Shown here: positions 54,869 to 63,981 of the stretch, in pieces | How positions within the stretch are numbered: position 1 is the stretch's first letter | Layout: each line of letters starts with the position of its first letter | From: Bacteroidota bacterium | GTDB taxonomy: Bacteria; Bacteroidota; Bacteroidia; Cytophagales; Cyclobacteriaceae | DNA: 64,000 bases | Reading direction: 5' to 3' | NCBI GenBank assembly: GCA_018267275.1 | Contig: JAFDYV010000008.1 | Span: 17,949 to 81,948 of the forward strand | The notes under the pieces: model-generated | The model's input: the letters and a program-made list of their open reading frames with translations, nothing else | The model's database searches: none | Told to the model about the DNA's origin: nothing | Translations under genes and position numbers: made by a program

Positions 54869-55107
54869 CCAGCTGCTCAGTTCTTTTCTACCGCTTTGTC
54901 AATACTGTTAATATCTCACGAAATCTCACAAATTCAACCGCATACGGTCAGTCGGCAATTGCCTCAATTTTGGGTCTCAATTCGCTGTTCAATCACGCTA
55001 ATCCATCTGACGAATTCAACGGAAAATTGGTAAAAGAGATTGATGCTAAAGTAAAAGAGCTAGATTTGGTGGTGAAAGAGATTGTCACCAAAACCTACGT
55101 AAACTAA
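54829..55107 (+). pseudogene. Remnant of a histidine-kinase dimerisation (DHp-like) domain
   Basis: No ATG opens this frame, but it translates to a coding-like segment (AIASILGLNSLF, then KEIDAKVKELDLVVKEIV and a stop at 55105-55107) that resembles the helical pair of Bacteroidota kinase-like domains. Bases around 54915-54930 in the other frame read ISHEI, as an H-box would, so two frames carry parts of one domain. The simplest reading is that the sensor at 53450 once extended to here and was damaged by deletion or frameshift. A short gene from an internal TTG cannot be excluded. Confidence 0.4.
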
Positions 55108-55110
55108 CCG

Positions 55111-55857
55111 ATGTATAAGTTTATTTTAGTACTTGCCTTGGGGATGCCCTACTTTTTAGCAGCTCAAACGCGGCAAGTAATCACCCAGCCAACAGAGTGG
55201 TTCATGTTTGCTTCCAATATGAAACTATCCAAGAAAATAGGTTTCACATTTGATGCACAGTTTCGCTTTTCACAAAATTTTGAAGGCATGCAACATTTTG
55301 TGCGTAATGGACTAGATGTGTATGTCAACCAACGGCTTTCTTTTGTACCCATCGGTTACATGTATGTGTGGAACTACCGTTATGGCGAACGGCCACCCGC
55401 ATTTGCGGATAATGAACAACGTATCTGGCAGCAGGTTTTCTATAAGCACCCCATTGGCAAGTGGCGCTTTACGCATCGACTCAGATTAGAGCAGCGCTTT
55501 CTTCAATCACACAATTCTATCACCGGTGAAGACAACGGCTATAACATTTTTAGAAATAGACTTCGGTATCGATTGGTAGCCCAAGTGCCTTTGAAGGGAG
55601 CTGCCATTACCCCCAAAACTTTTTTTACAGGCGTGATGAATGAGGCATTCTATAGCTGGGGCAAAGATGTTTCTACCTATGAGATTGACCAAAATCGCTT
55701 TTTTACGGGAGTTGGTTATCAAATCAATAAAGACTTTTTTGTTTGGCCAGGTTTCTTTTATCAATACTTGTTGCGCAGTAACGGTGCGCTACAAGAGAAC
55801 AATGTAGGTTTTCTCATCTGGGTATCCTATAATTTTGATTTTTCGAAGAAGGAGTAG
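55111..55857 (+). CDS. DUF2490 outer-membrane beta-barrel protein
   Basis: 248 residues: signal peptide (ending FLAAQ), then amphipathic strands with many aromatic residues. RFTHRLRLEQRFL, FRNRLRYRLVAQVPL and a final VSYNFDFSK are typical of DUF2490 barrels. Function unknown; the family is common in Bacteroidota outer membranes. It starts three bases after the remnant described at 54829-55107. Confidence 0.85.
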   Translation: MYKFILVLALGMPYFLAAQTRQVITQPTEWFMFASNMKLSKKIGFTFDAQFRFSQNFEGMQHFVRNGLDVYVNQRLSFVPIGYMYVWNYRYGERPPAFADNEQRIWQQVFYKHPIGKWRFTHRLRLEQRFLQSHNSITGEDNGYNIFRNRLRYRLVAQVPLKGAAITPKTFFTGVMNEAFYSWGKDVSTYEIDQNRFFTGVGYQINKDFFVWPGFFYQYLLRSNGALQENNVGFLIWVSYNFDFSKKE

Positions 55858-55945
55858 TGGCTCCAAACTTCTTACCCTTTAAAAAGTTGAAACAGCAGCT
55901 TTTTCTTTGCAAACAGTTGGTGTTTAAAACCAACACGGTTTCAGT

Positions 55946-55953
55946 TAACTTTG
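55946..55953 (+). promoter_or_regulatory. Promoter -7 box (TAACTTTG) next to the CDF start
   Basis: TAACTTTG fits TAnnTTTG and lies only four bases before the GTG start of the CDF transporter, so a transcript from it would be nearly or fully leaderless. No TTG is at the usual distance. Confidence 0.35.
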
Positions 55954-55957
55954 CGAG

Positions 55958-56866
55958 GTGCAAGAATCACACAACCATTCGCACACTCACGCATTGCCCA
56001 GTCAAGTCAGTCAATTCTTTGTAATTGGCATTGGGCTCAACTTAGCTTTTGTTGTGTTTCAGATCATTGTAGGTCTAAAGGTCCATTCACTTGCGCTGTT
56101 GTCAGATGCGGGCCATAACTTTGCCGATGTGGGCACGTTGGCGCTTTCACTATTGGCATTCCGGCTGTTGAGAGTAAAGTCGAACAAGCATTATACTTAC
56201 GGCTACAAAAAGACATCAGTGCTCACCGCCTTGTTTAATGCCATGGTGCTTATGGTTTCCATCGGGGCGATTTTGTATGAGGCTGCCCACAGATTTTTAA
56301 ACCCTGAAACCCTTCCAGGTTTGACCATTGCATGGGTGGCGCTGGTAGGGGTGGCTGTCAACGGGCTTTCAGCCTGGTTGTTTTTCAAAGAGAAAGAGAT
56401 GGACTTAAATGTGAAGAGCGCCTTCATGCACTTAATGGCCGATGCGTTGCTTTCATTGTCAGTGGCGGCAGGAGGAATAGTCATTTACGTTACGCATTGG
56501 TACTGGATAGACAGTGCCTTGAGCATAATTGTTGCAATCGTGATTCTGATTACAACATGGAAGCTATTGAAAGACAGTGTGCGTTTGTCATTGGATGGTG
56601 TGCCTATTGCGATCGACTTTGATGATGTGCGCGCTACGGTTTTAAACACCCCCGGTGTAAAAGATTTACATCACCTGCACATTTGGGCTATAAGTACCAC
56701 GGAAAATGCACTCACTGCCCATGTGGTGCTCGACAAGCTGTTAACGCGTTCCCAGCAGTATTTGGCAATTCGAGAGTTAAAACACCGATTGCACCACAAA
56801 CAAATTCAACACGTAACAGTGGAAACAGAGCTAGAGGGCGAACTGTGCGAAGGCGTACCTTGTTAA
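55958..56866 (+). CDS. Cation diffusion facilitator transporter (CzcD/ZitB type)
   Basis: Proton-driven exporter of Zn2+ or similar metals, 302 residues, six helices. The metal site HxxxD pairs are in LLSDAGHNFADVGTLAL and HLMADALLSL; the C-terminal cytoplasmic domain has GVKDLHHLHIWAIS. The N-terminus is His-rich (HNHSHTH). The start is GTG at 55958; no ATG fits the family start. Confidence 0.93.
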   Translation: MQESHNHSHTHALPSQVSQFFVIGIGLNLAFVVFQIIVGLKVHSLALLSDAGHNFADVGTLALSLLAFRLLRVKSNKHYTYGYKKTSVLTALFNAMVLMVSIGAILYEAAHRFLNPETLPGLTIAWVALVGVAVNGLSAWLFFKEKEMDLNVKSAFMHLMADALLSLSVAAGGIVIYVTHWYWIDSALSIIVAIVILITTWKLLKDSVRLSLDGVPIAIDFDDVRATVLNTPGVKDLHHLHIWAISTTENALTAHVVLDKLLTRSQQYLAIRELKHRLHHKQIQHVTVETELEGELCEGVPC

Positions 56867-56924
56867 GTAAGTATTATTTGCAGATTTTTGTAATTCTGAA
56901 TCTAAAGGATAAAACCCTTTCATT

Positions 56925-58502
56925 TTGAAGAATATCTACGAAGTTGACCTGCTTCCGGAAGAAGCTTTTGAAGACGCCACCTTTCAACAGTCGGTGCTGA
57001 ATAAGTTATCACTCCCTGCTGGAGATTTCTTTGTTAGACCACTGCGCAGATCGATAGACGCGCGGGGTCGAAGAGTAATCGTAAAGTTGCAGGTGGAGCT
57101 TATTCCAAGAGGGTTACAAACTCCACTTATTGAATACAAAAGAGACTACCTTGATGTTTCAAAAGCATCGAGCGTCATCATTGTAGGGGCAGGGCCGGCA
57201 GGGATGTTTGCGGCTATCCGCCTGATAGAGTTAGGTATTAAACCTTTGATTTTTGAACGTGGTAAAGATGTGCAATCGCGCAGGCGCGACATAGCAGCAA
57301 TCAACAAGCACCAAGTGGTTAATCCTGATTCAAATTATTGCTTTGGCGAAGGCGGGGCTGGCACTTATTCTGATGGGAAGTTGTATACGCGTTCCAAGAA
57401 AAGAGGCGACATCAAACGCATCATGGAAATTTTGGTCGCACATGGGGCAAAAGAAGAAATATTATATGATGCGCATCCACATATTGGCACTAACAAACTT
57501 CCGTTATTGGTGGCGGAGTTGCGAAAGTCAATTTTAGATGCCGGAGGCGAAATTCACTTCAATACCCAAGTAGTAGATTTTTTGTTGAGAGAAGGAGAGA
57601 TGAAGGGTGTTGTAACGCAAGATGGAAGCCAATACGAGGCGGGTGCAGTGATTTTGGCAACCGGCCACTCGGCACGCGATATTTTTGAACTGCTGAGCAA
57701 AAAAGGAATTTTGATTGAGGCAAAGCCTTTTGCGTTGGGCGTGCGTGTAGAACATATTCAAAATGTAATTGATCGTTCTCAATACCATTGCGCGAATGAT
57801 CGTGGCGAGTATTTACCCGCTTCATCCTATGCGCTGGTGCACCAAGCAAAAATCAACGGAAAAGAACGCGGTGTTTTTTCATTTTGTATGTGCCCGGGTG
57901 GCTTTATCGTACCAGCTGCTACCAACCCTGGCGAAGTTGTGACAAACGGCATGAGTCCTTCGCGCAGAGATTCAAAATATGCGAACTCTGGCATTGTAAT
58001 GTCGGTGGAAGAAAACGATTATCGGGCTTTTGCTAAGCATGGCCCGCTGGCTGGAATGTACTTTCAGGCTGCCATCGAGCAGCGTGCGTGCGAAGCGGGT
58101 GGAAAAACGCAGGTTGCACCAGCCCAATTGTTAGCAGATTTTGTAAGCAAGAAAACATCAACCAACCTGTTAGAAACTTCATACCAACCAGGCCTTACCT
58201 CGGTGATGATGGATGATGTACTGCCTGCATTTATAGCAGACGGATTGCGGCAAGGATTCAAAAATTTTGGAACAAAGATCAAAGGATACCTGAGCAACGA
58301 GGCCCAAATAGTAGGCGTAGAAAGCCGGACATCATCCCCCGTGCGCATACCGCGCGACAAAGAGACGTTAGAGCACCTACAGGTGAAACGTTTGTTTCCG
58401 TGTGCGGAGGGGGCGGGTTATGCGGGCGGCATTGTATCAGCTGCAATGGATGGCGAGCGGTGTGCAGAAGCTGTTGCTAAAATGTACTTTGGCAAGCATT
58501 GA
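56925..58502 (+). CDS. FAD-dependent dehydrogenase (COG2509 type)
   Basis: 525 residues. An N-terminal domain of about 75 residues precedes the FAD site VIIVGAGPAGMFAAIRL; GKDVQSRRRDIA and CFGEGGAGTYSDGKLYTRS are signatures of this uncharacterised family, and the C-terminal EGAGYAGGIVSAAMDG closes the flavin site. TTG start at 56925. Substrate unknown. The next gene follows 54 bases later. Confidence 0.9.
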   Translation: MKNIYEVDLLPEEAFEDATFQQSVLNKLSLPAGDFFVRPLRRSIDARGRRVIVKLQVELIPRGLQTPLIEYKRDYLDVSKASSVIIVGAGPAGMFAAIRLIELGIKPLIFERGKDVQSRRRDIAAINKHQVVNPDSNYCFGEGGAGTYSDGKLYTRSKKRGDIKRIMEILVAHGAKEEILYDAHPHIGTNKLPLLVAELRKSILDAGGEIHFNTQVVDFLLREGEMKGVVTQDGSQYEAGAVILATGHSARDIFELLSKKGILIEAKPFALGVRVEHIQNVIDRSQYHCANDRGEYLPASSYALVHQAKINGKERGVFSFCMCPGGFIVPAATNPGEVVTNGMSPSRRDSKYANSGIVMSVEENDYRAFAKHGPLAGMYFQAAIEQRACEAGGKTQVAPAQLLADFVSKKTSTNLLETSYQPGLTSVMMDDVLPAFIADGLRQGFKNFGTKIKGYLSNEAQIVGVESRTSSPVRIPRDKETLEHLQVKRLFPCAEGAGYAGGIVSAAMDGERCAEAVAKMYFGKH

Positions 58503-58556
58503 TTGGCCAAGGTTTATTTGACAAGTATTTCTGATACTCATGTAAATATTGATGAA

Positions 58557-58922
58557 ATGAAAAAGACTGTGATCATCGGTGCAACCACCAACAAGGATCG
58601 ATATGCTTATTTAGCGGCCGAAATGCTGACTGAATACCATCACGAAATTGTGCCTGTGGGTATAAAAAAGGGCGAAGTGTTTGGTAAAGCCATCTTAGAA
58701 ATTCAAACACGGCCAGAGGTGCAAGATGTGGACACCGTAACGATGTACATTGGTCCACAACGTCAGCCCGAACACTACCAGTACATCCTCAGCTTAAAAC
58801 CAAAGCGGGTAATCTTCAACCCCGGAACAGAAAATAGTGAGTTTGAAAAAATGGTGGAACAATCAGGCGCTGAAGCGATAGAAGCGTGCACATTGGTGAT
58901 GCTACGGTCTCGGCAGTACTAA
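58557..58922 (+). CDS. CoA-binding (CoA_binding_2) protein
   Basis: 121 residues from ATG 58557; an upstream start at 58503 would give an N-terminus without family support. Rossmann-like fold starting KKTVIIGATTNKDRYAYLAAEML; VTMYIGPQRQPEHY and IFNPGTENSEFE are typical of the succinyl-CoA-synthetase-like CoA-binding family. Function unknown, probably binds CoA or a nucleotide. Confidence 0.88.
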   Translation: MKKTVIIGATTNKDRYAYLAAEMLTEYHHEIVPVGIKKGEVFGKAILEIQTRPEVQDVDTVTMYIGPQRQPEHYQYILSLKPKRVIFNPGTENSEFEKMVEQSGAEAIEACTLVMLRSRQY

Positions 58923-58930
58923 GTAAGGTA

Positions 58931-58965
58931 CCGGCTAACCAGAAACTAGCAACCAATATCCAGTA
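58931..58965. repeat. Heptad-periodic intergenic repeat, copy 10
   Basis: Words CCGGCTA, ACCAGAA, ACTAGCA, ACCAATA, TCCAGTA fill the gap between two convergent genes and end at the stop of the peroxiredoxin gene. AAC-type half only. ACTAGCA is shared with copies 4 and 9. Confidence 0.6.
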
Positions 58966-59535
58966 TCACTTCTTCTTCCCTGATTTCTTTGTTACTTTCT
59001 TAACAGCCTTTTTTACTGCTTTCTTCGCTACGTTCTTTGGTGCTACTTTTTTCGCGGGCTTCGATGGTTTTGCAGGAGCAACCCCTCCACTCAATATTTG
59101 TTGTGCGTGATTTTTCGTGTCTACTTTTTCAATCACTTCGGCAATCTTGCCGTTTTCATCAATAATGTAGGTAACACGTGCAGTGCCCATGTACTTTCGT
59201 CCGTACATCGACTTTTCAACCCATGTTCCAAACTGGTGGTGTACAGTTTTGTCAGTATCTGCTAACAATCTAAACGGGAGCTTTTCTTTTTCGATGAATT
59301 TGCGGTGCATCTTCTCATCGTCTGAGCTAATGCCCAGCACCTCATAACCCGCTTTGATCAACGCGTTATAGTTGTCTCGCAAGCTGCAGGCTTCAGCGGT
59401 GCAACCCGGTGTCATGTCTTTTGGGTAAAAATACAGGACTATTTTTTTGCCTTTGAAATCAGACAGACGAACGGTTTTTCCGTCTTGGTCTTTCGTGGTG
59501 AAGTTAGGAGCGGTTGAACCTACTGTGAGTGCCAT
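58966..59535 (-). CDS. bcp: Thioredoxin-dependent peroxiredoxin (Bcp) with lysine-rich tail
   Basis: Reduces hydroperoxides. Residues 1-150 are a complete Bcp domain with peroxidatic Cys45 and resolving Cys50 (MTPGCTAEAC). Residues 151-189 form an extra tail with 16 Lys, no acidic residues, and repeats of the type KKAVKKAVKKV, like histone H1 C-terminal domains. Such a tail would be expected to bind DNA, RNA or membranes and is not part of the usual enzyme (about 150 residues). The gene is downstream of the M23 peptidase. Confidence 0.9.
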   Translation of the reverse strand: MALTVGSTAPNFTTKDQDGKTVRLSDFKGKKIVLYFYPKDMTPGCTAEACSLRDNYNALIKAGYEVLGISSDDEKMHRKFIEKEKLPFRLLADTDKTVHHQFGTWVEKSMYGRKYMGTARVTYIIDENGKIAEVIEKVDTKNHAQQILSGGVAPAKPSKPAKKVAPKNVAKKAVKKAVKKVTKKSGKKK

Positions 59536-59583
59536 ATTGTTAGTGTTTGATTTAATTGTTACTCTTTTTCAACGCTGACTCGG

Positions 59584-61524
59584 TCAAGGGATTCGTTGTC
59601 TGTAAATCCGCTCGTTACCCATTCTGTCTGTTACCTTCAATTCAAACATACCTTTGAGTAATTTCTTCTTGTCTAATCGCTCAGATTGCACAATACCAGT
59701 TTTGTAATCATATTTCATTAACAACCAATCGCCATCAATGTTCGCCTCAATTTTTTCGATACCAGATAAATTGTCGCGAATACGCAACCTGGCAGATCGG
59801 TTGGTAATGGAAATTCTTCCGATGGTCGGTGCAATTGAGTCTGCTACCACTGCAAATTCCCCCAGTTCGGGGGCCAAAAACGTTATCTTGCCATTGGCAA
59901 ATTGCCCACCCACATATTCGAACCGATTGCCTTCGAGGTGGTAAACAGCATTCTTGGTAGACGCGAGGTCTTGTTCGGTGCCTTTGAGCGTTACTTGTAT
60001 TGGATTTTTGACGGGCACCAACGGGTCGCCAATCAACGTAACCGTTCTACCATTGCGTACAGACTGTCCCAATTGCATATACAGTGTATCGTACAAACTG
60101 CCTTTCGGAAAGAAGACTTCCACATTGTCACCATAGTAGGTGTAGTCAGTACCCGATGGGATCGCATCCTTGAAAGAAAATTTCAGTTGTTCGTTTCCGA
60201 CTGTCAAAGAATCGGGCAAGCCAATTTTTAAATTGATCAGGAACACCTCATGCCCATTACCGAAATAATCGGCATTAACTGTTTCTTTCTTGCTTTTCGA
60301 GTGTAACGTCAGAGGGCTAGGTTTGCCAACATACCTTGCGTGTACAGCTAGTATATTTTCTTGAATCTCGTAAGAGATAGGTTTGTTGTAGGTTTCTAAT
60401 AATGGTAGTTGTTCTGTGGGCGGATCAAACTGAAGTTTGAAACTAGCCTTGGCCTCATGGCCGGCTAAATCACGCATCACAATGGTTACTTGCTTTGTGC
60501 CGCTGTTCACCAATACAGTACCTTTGTTATTTAGTGAATAGAATTGAAGTGGGTTACCGTCTTCGATATACAATTTATTGAAACGCGCCCCCTTTGTTTT
60601 GAGCGACTTGTAGTCCATCAAAGTCACAATGTCGCGCGTTGTATTGAAGTCAATCTTGTCAATAGTCTGCGAAAATACCAACGCGCTATCTACAAACATT
60701 TGTATTTGGTTGATGCCGCACCGGAATTGAGACAGATCTAGTTTATCGTGAGCCAAAATTTCGATGCCGATGTTGCCGTGAGCAAAAATGGGAAAGGGCA
60801 GGCGGTAGGTATTGCCGCTTCTTACCAACCCAAACTCCATCCGACCAAATTTATCGTTTACACGCGATTGTCGGTCCAACGTCTTCAACGCGATGCGAAA
60901 CGCCATGGGCGAAAATTTGTCAGTGATCTCAGTGAAGCCAAAAGCAAGGGGATTAAGCGCCTCATTTTTGTCGTTACGGATTTCAAAATGTAAGTGTGGA
61001 CCGGAACTGCCACCTGTATTCCCGGAAAGTGCAATGGTGTCGCCTTTATTGATGGGGAATTGATTTGGCTCTAAGTTAATGTCTAAGTCAAACGACTTTC
61101 TTCGGTACTGTTCGTTCAAAACAAAGTTGGCGATCGGGCCTTTGAATTGATCCAGGTGTCCATACAGCGAAGTATTGCCATCGGGGTGTTGCAACATCAG
61201 CGCATGGCCATATCCATACGAACCAATAATTACTTTTGATATGTAACCACTTTGTGTTGCACGAATGGGCACACCCACCATATTGTTGGTGCGTACATCA
61301 ATCCCTGCATGGAAATGAGTGCTGCGCAGTTCACCCATGGTGCCTGCTAAGAAATTCGGCTGGCCAGGATTCACTGGAAACAAGTAACTGTTTGAACTCC
61401 CAGCCTCGCCTCCCGCTTTAAAATCATTTGGCATCTTAAACTGCGCCACTGAAGGCAGGGTATGCAATAGCAGTGCACAAGCAATGATGCTAAATGCAAA
61501 AGAAAATGTTTGTTGTTTCTTCAC
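59584..61524 (-). CDS. M23 family metallopeptidase, secreted
   Basis: 646 residues from GTG 61524; the reading frame continues further upstream into the previous gene but the signal peptide (KKQQTFSFAFSIIACALLL) fits this start, five bases after the FAH stop. LysM is absent. The peptidase domain (about residues 45-170) has ligands in THFHAGIDVRT and the HxH in GPHLHFEIR, so it can cleave peptidoglycan cross-links. The remaining 470 residues are beta-rich and of unknown role, ending in a VTDRMGNERIYRQ strand. Confidence 0.9.
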   Translation of the reverse strand: MKKQQTFSFAFSIIACALLLHTLPSVAQFKMPNDFKAGGEAGSSNSYLFPVNPGQPNFLAGTMGELRSTHFHAGIDVRTNNMVGVPIRATQSGYISKVIIGSYGYGHALMLQHPDGNTSLYGHLDQFKGPIANFVLNEQYRRKSFDLDINLEPNQFPINKGDTIALSGNTGGSSGPHLHFEIRNDKNEALNPLAFGFTEITDKFSPMAFRIALKTLDRQSRVNDKFGRMEFGLVRSGNTYRLPFPIFAHGNIGIEILAHDKLDLSQFRCGINQIQMFVDSALVFSQTIDKIDFNTTRDIVTLMDYKSLKTKGARFNKLYIEDGNPLQFYSLNNKGTVLVNSGTKQVTIVMRDLAGHEAKASFKLQFDPPTEQLPLLETYNKPISYEIQENILAVHARYVGKPSPLTLHSKSKKETVNADYFGNGHEVFLINLKIGLPDSLTVGNEQLKFSFKDAIPSGTDYTYYGDNVEVFFPKGSLYDTLYMQLGQSVRNGRTVTLIGDPLVPVKNPIQVTLKGTEQDLASTKNAVYHLEGNRFEYVGGQFANGKITFLAPELGEFAVVADSIAPTIGRISITNRSARLRIRDNLSGIEKIEANIDGDWLLMKYDYKTGIVQSERLDKKKLLKGMFELKVTDRMGNERIYRQRIP

Positions 61525-61528
61525 GTAT

Positions 61529-62143
61529 CTACTTAACCTCAAACTCCAACAACTTCTCATCCTCAATGTAAGCCGATAACCTATTGCCAACCGCCACCGG
61601 CCCTACCCCTTTGGGGGTTCCAGTAAAAATCAAGTCGCCAGTGCGCAGCGTAAAAAATTTTGATAAATAGCTGATGATGTAATCAAACGAAAAAAGAAGC
61701 AGACTCGTATTACCAAGTTGTTTTTGTTGCCCATCTACTTCTAATTTAAAATTGATGTTTGTAATGTCCTTGAAGTCGGCAACGGGAATAAATTTATCTG
61801 AGATAGGGGCGGAGCCATTGAATCCTTTGGCAATATCCCATGGAAGTCCTTTTTCTTTCAACTTGGTCTGTAGATCGCGAGCAGTAAAATCAATACCCAC
61901 ACCAATGGCATCGTAGTATTTATTGGCAAACTTTTCTTCAATGTTTTTTCCTTCTTTGCAAACGCGCAGCACCAACTCTACCTCGTGATGCACATCAGTT
62001 GAGAATGAAGGATAGTAAAAAGGCGCATTGTTGCGAATAATAGCCGTATCAGGCTTGGTAAAAATTACCGGCTCTGTGGGCCTTTCATTGTTTAATTCTT
62101 GTATGTGTTCGGCATAGTTACGGCCGATGGCGAAAATCCTCAT
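61529..62143 (-). CDS. Fumarylacetoacetate hydrolase family protein
   Basis: 204 residues from ATG 62143 (MRIFAIGRNYAEH); longer frames begin earlier without support. Mg-binding acids are in HHEVELVL and GIDFTARDLQ; GFNGSAPISDKF and FTGTPKGVGPV are typical of FAHD1/YcgM-type enzymes that hydrolyse acylpyruvates or decarboxylate oxaloacetate. First gene of a unit with the M23 peptidase. Confidence 0.9.
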   Translation of the reverse strand: MRIFAIGRNYAEHIQELNNERPTEPVIFTKPDTAIIRNNAPFYYPSFSTDVHHEVELVLRVCKEGKNIEEKFANKYYDAIGVGIDFTARDLQTKLKEKGLPWDIAKGFNGSAPISDKFIPVADFKDITNINFKLEVDGQQKQLGNTSLLLFSFDYIISYLSKFFTLRTGDLIFTGTPKGVGPVAVGNRLSAYIEDEKLLEFEVK

Positions 62144-62212
62144 GTAAATTTCAATTTTAATGGCATTGGTGGATACCCAAAACCGCTGAGAACCAGCACC
62201 AAAGCTTTTTTG

Positions 62213-62220
62213 CAAAGGTA
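62213..62220 (-). promoter_or_regulatory. Promoter -7 box (TACCTTTG) for the FAH-M23 unit
   Basis: Minus-strand TACCTTTG, 69 bases before the ATG at 62143, identical to the box of the thiolase promoter. A convincing -33 box is not visible. Confidence 0.4.
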
Positions 62221-62285
62221 GTTACAAATCGAGCCATGCGGAATATTTCCGGCAGATTTTAAGTGTTTTTTATGAATAGCGGGTC

Positions 62286-62293
62286 TATCTTTG
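62286..62293 (+). promoter_or_regulatory. Promoter -7 box (TATCTTTG) for the M48 peptidase
   Basis: Plus-strand TATCTTTG lies 24 bases before the M48 ATG at 62318, in the divergent region shared with the FAH promoter. No TTG at the expected spacing. Confidence 0.4.
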
Positions 62294-62317
62294 GGTTTAG
62301 TTCAAACACCAAAATTT

Positions 62318-63115
62318 ATGATGAAGAAAATCCTTGTTATGTGCATTGGCTTTGCCGTGCTATATGGTTGTGCCACTGTGCCCGTTACGGGCCGCAGGCA
62401 ACTGAGTTTGGTGAACTCGTCCGAAATCAACAGCATGGCCGCAGGCCAATATGCTGAGGTGATTAAGAAAGGGCCGCTTTCAACTAACCAAGAACAGGTG
62501 GCCATGATCAAGCGTGTGGGCGCTCGCATTCAAAAAGCAGTGGAGCAATACATGGAAATGAAGGGCGCTTCGAATGAATTAGCAGGGTTTGCTTGGGAGT
62601 TTAACTTGATCCAAGATGACAAAACCGTAAACGCTTGGTGTATGCCGGGTGGCAAGGTAGCTTTCTATACGGCTATACTTCCTATATGCAAAGACGAAAC
62701 AGGCGTGGCTGTTGTAATGGGGCACGAGGTTGCACACGCCATCGCGAACCACGGGCGCGAGCGCATGAGCCAGGGATTGATTCAACAGTTTGGCCTCAGC
62801 ACGCTGGGGGCCGCTATGGGTCAGAACCCTACGGCCACGAAAGAACTGCTGTACCAGGCCATTGGCATGGGCTCTAACCTTGGCATGCTGAGCTTCTCTC
62901 GGCAGCACGAGTCAGAGGCAGACCACATTGGTTTGATTTTTATGGCAATGGCTGGTTACGACCCAAAACAGGCGCCAAGCTTTTGGGAACGCATGACTGC
63001 CGGCTCAAACGGTCAAAAGCCACCGGAGTTTATGAGCACTCACCCTTCAGACGAAACGCGCATCAAGCAATTAAACGAGTGGATGCCAGAAGCCCTTCAA
63101 TACTATAAACCTTAA
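62318..63115 (+). CDS. M48 family metallopeptidase, lipoprotein
   Basis: 265 residues from ATG 62318 (a second ATG follows at once). Signal peptide with lipobox ending at Cys18 (LYGCATVPVTGRRQL). The zinc site is HEVAH (His136, Glu137, His140) with the third ligand in HESEADHIG. Matches the BepA/LoiP-like class of periplasmic proteases that handle outer-membrane protein quality. Single gene by context. Confidence 0.92.
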   Translation: MMKKILVMCIGFAVLYGCATVPVTGRRQLSLVNSSEINSMAAGQYAEVIKKGPLSTNQEQVAMIKRVGARIQKAVEQYMEMKGASNELAGFAWEFNLIQDDKTVNAWCMPGGKVAFYTAILPICKDETGVAVVMGHEVAHAIANHGRERMSQGLIQQFGLSTLGAAMGQNPTATKELLYQAIGMGSNLGMLSFSRQHESEADHIGLIFMAMAGYDPKQAPSFWERMTAGSNGQKPPEFMSTHPSDETRIKQLNEWMPEALQYYKP

Positions 63116-63120
63116 CGCTA

Positions 63121-63184
63121 GTTGATTGTTGTGAATTGTTGGTTTGTTTTGAATGCGAAAAACCAATAACGAAAAACCAACAAC
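63121..63184. repeat. Heptad-periodic intergenic repeat, copy 11
   Basis: The left part is GTT-rich (GTTGATT, GTTGTGA, GTTGGTTT); the right part is two copies of a 14-base unit (GAAAAACCAATAAC, then GAAAAACCAACAAC; one mismatch) at 63157-63184, the double of the 7-base period. Six bases later begins the DUF2452 gene. Confidence 0.55.
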
Positions 63185-63190
63185 TAAAAA

Positions 63191-63979
63191 ATGGTTGAAG
63201 CCTACAACTTTCTTGCCTCATGGCAATTGTTTCCTGAAAAGGGTACCTACGAATTTGGCAACAGGCCAAAATCGGGTTTTTATAAAATAGAATTGGGGGA
63301 CAACCCCAACCAGCTCTACATTTCAATGAGTTGGGTGTCGATCGAAGATCATGGCTTCAGCTCGAGTTACCAGGTATTTCCCAATGGGGAATTGCAGGCA
63401 TTTGATACACCTGAGGTTGCAGACGCGATCAGATGTTTTTTTGTCGACTCGGCCAACTTCGAAACGCACTTTTATAAAGACGAAGTCGAGATTCTGGTGG
63501 TGAAGCACGATATCACGCCCAAGGGCTATCTGCGCATTATACAAGAGCGGAAGCAACCAGATGGACAGCTGCTTACCAATACAGAGATCTATCACAAACA
63601 GATGAGCGTGCTTCCGTACTCAGCATCAGTATCGGGCGCAGTCATAAAGCCCAATGAGGCAGGAGTGATTAGGCACCAGGCGCTGAGTGCTATGGAAGAG
63701 CAAACCAACATGCAACTGGTGCAGATTCGGCAACAAATTGAGTTGCTGGCTATACAAGCAAAAGAGATACAGCAACGTAAAGAGCTATCGATGCTGATTT
63801 ATGATGCCAAACTTAATTTCAATCCGGTAATTAATCAAGTTTACTACCTATACGAAAATAGTGATGGATCCCACTTGCTTTCCATGGTAGGCCCGAAAGA
63901 ATGGGGCAAAAAATTGCCATTCAAAAGTTTTGTAGCTGCAGTAAAACTGTTGGCAGACCACACCTGGAAAGAAGTCTAG
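63191..63979 (+). CDS. DUF2452 domain protein
   Basis: 262 residues, cytoplasmic. N-terminal half is a beta-rich domain without known family; a short helical linker rich in Gln follows (about residues 170-200), and the C-terminal domain with NFNPVINQVYYLYE, LLSMVGPKEWG and VAAVKLLADHTW is DUF2452. The function of that family is unknown. The two-domain arrangement may be specific to Bacteroidota. Confidence 0.8.
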   Translation: MVEAYNFLASWQLFPEKGTYEFGNRPKSGFYKIELGDNPNQLYISMSWVSIEDHGFSSSYQVFPNGELQAFDTPEVADAIRCFFVDSANFETHFYKDEVEILVVKHDITPKGYLRIIQERKQPDGQLLTNTEIYHKQMSVLPYSASVSGAVIKPNEAGVIRHQALSAMEEQTNMQLVQIRQQIELLAIQAKEIQQRKELSMLIYDAKLNFNPVINQVYYLYENSDGSHLLSMVGPKEWGKKLPFKSFVAAVKLLADHTWKEV

Positions 63980-63981
63980 AA

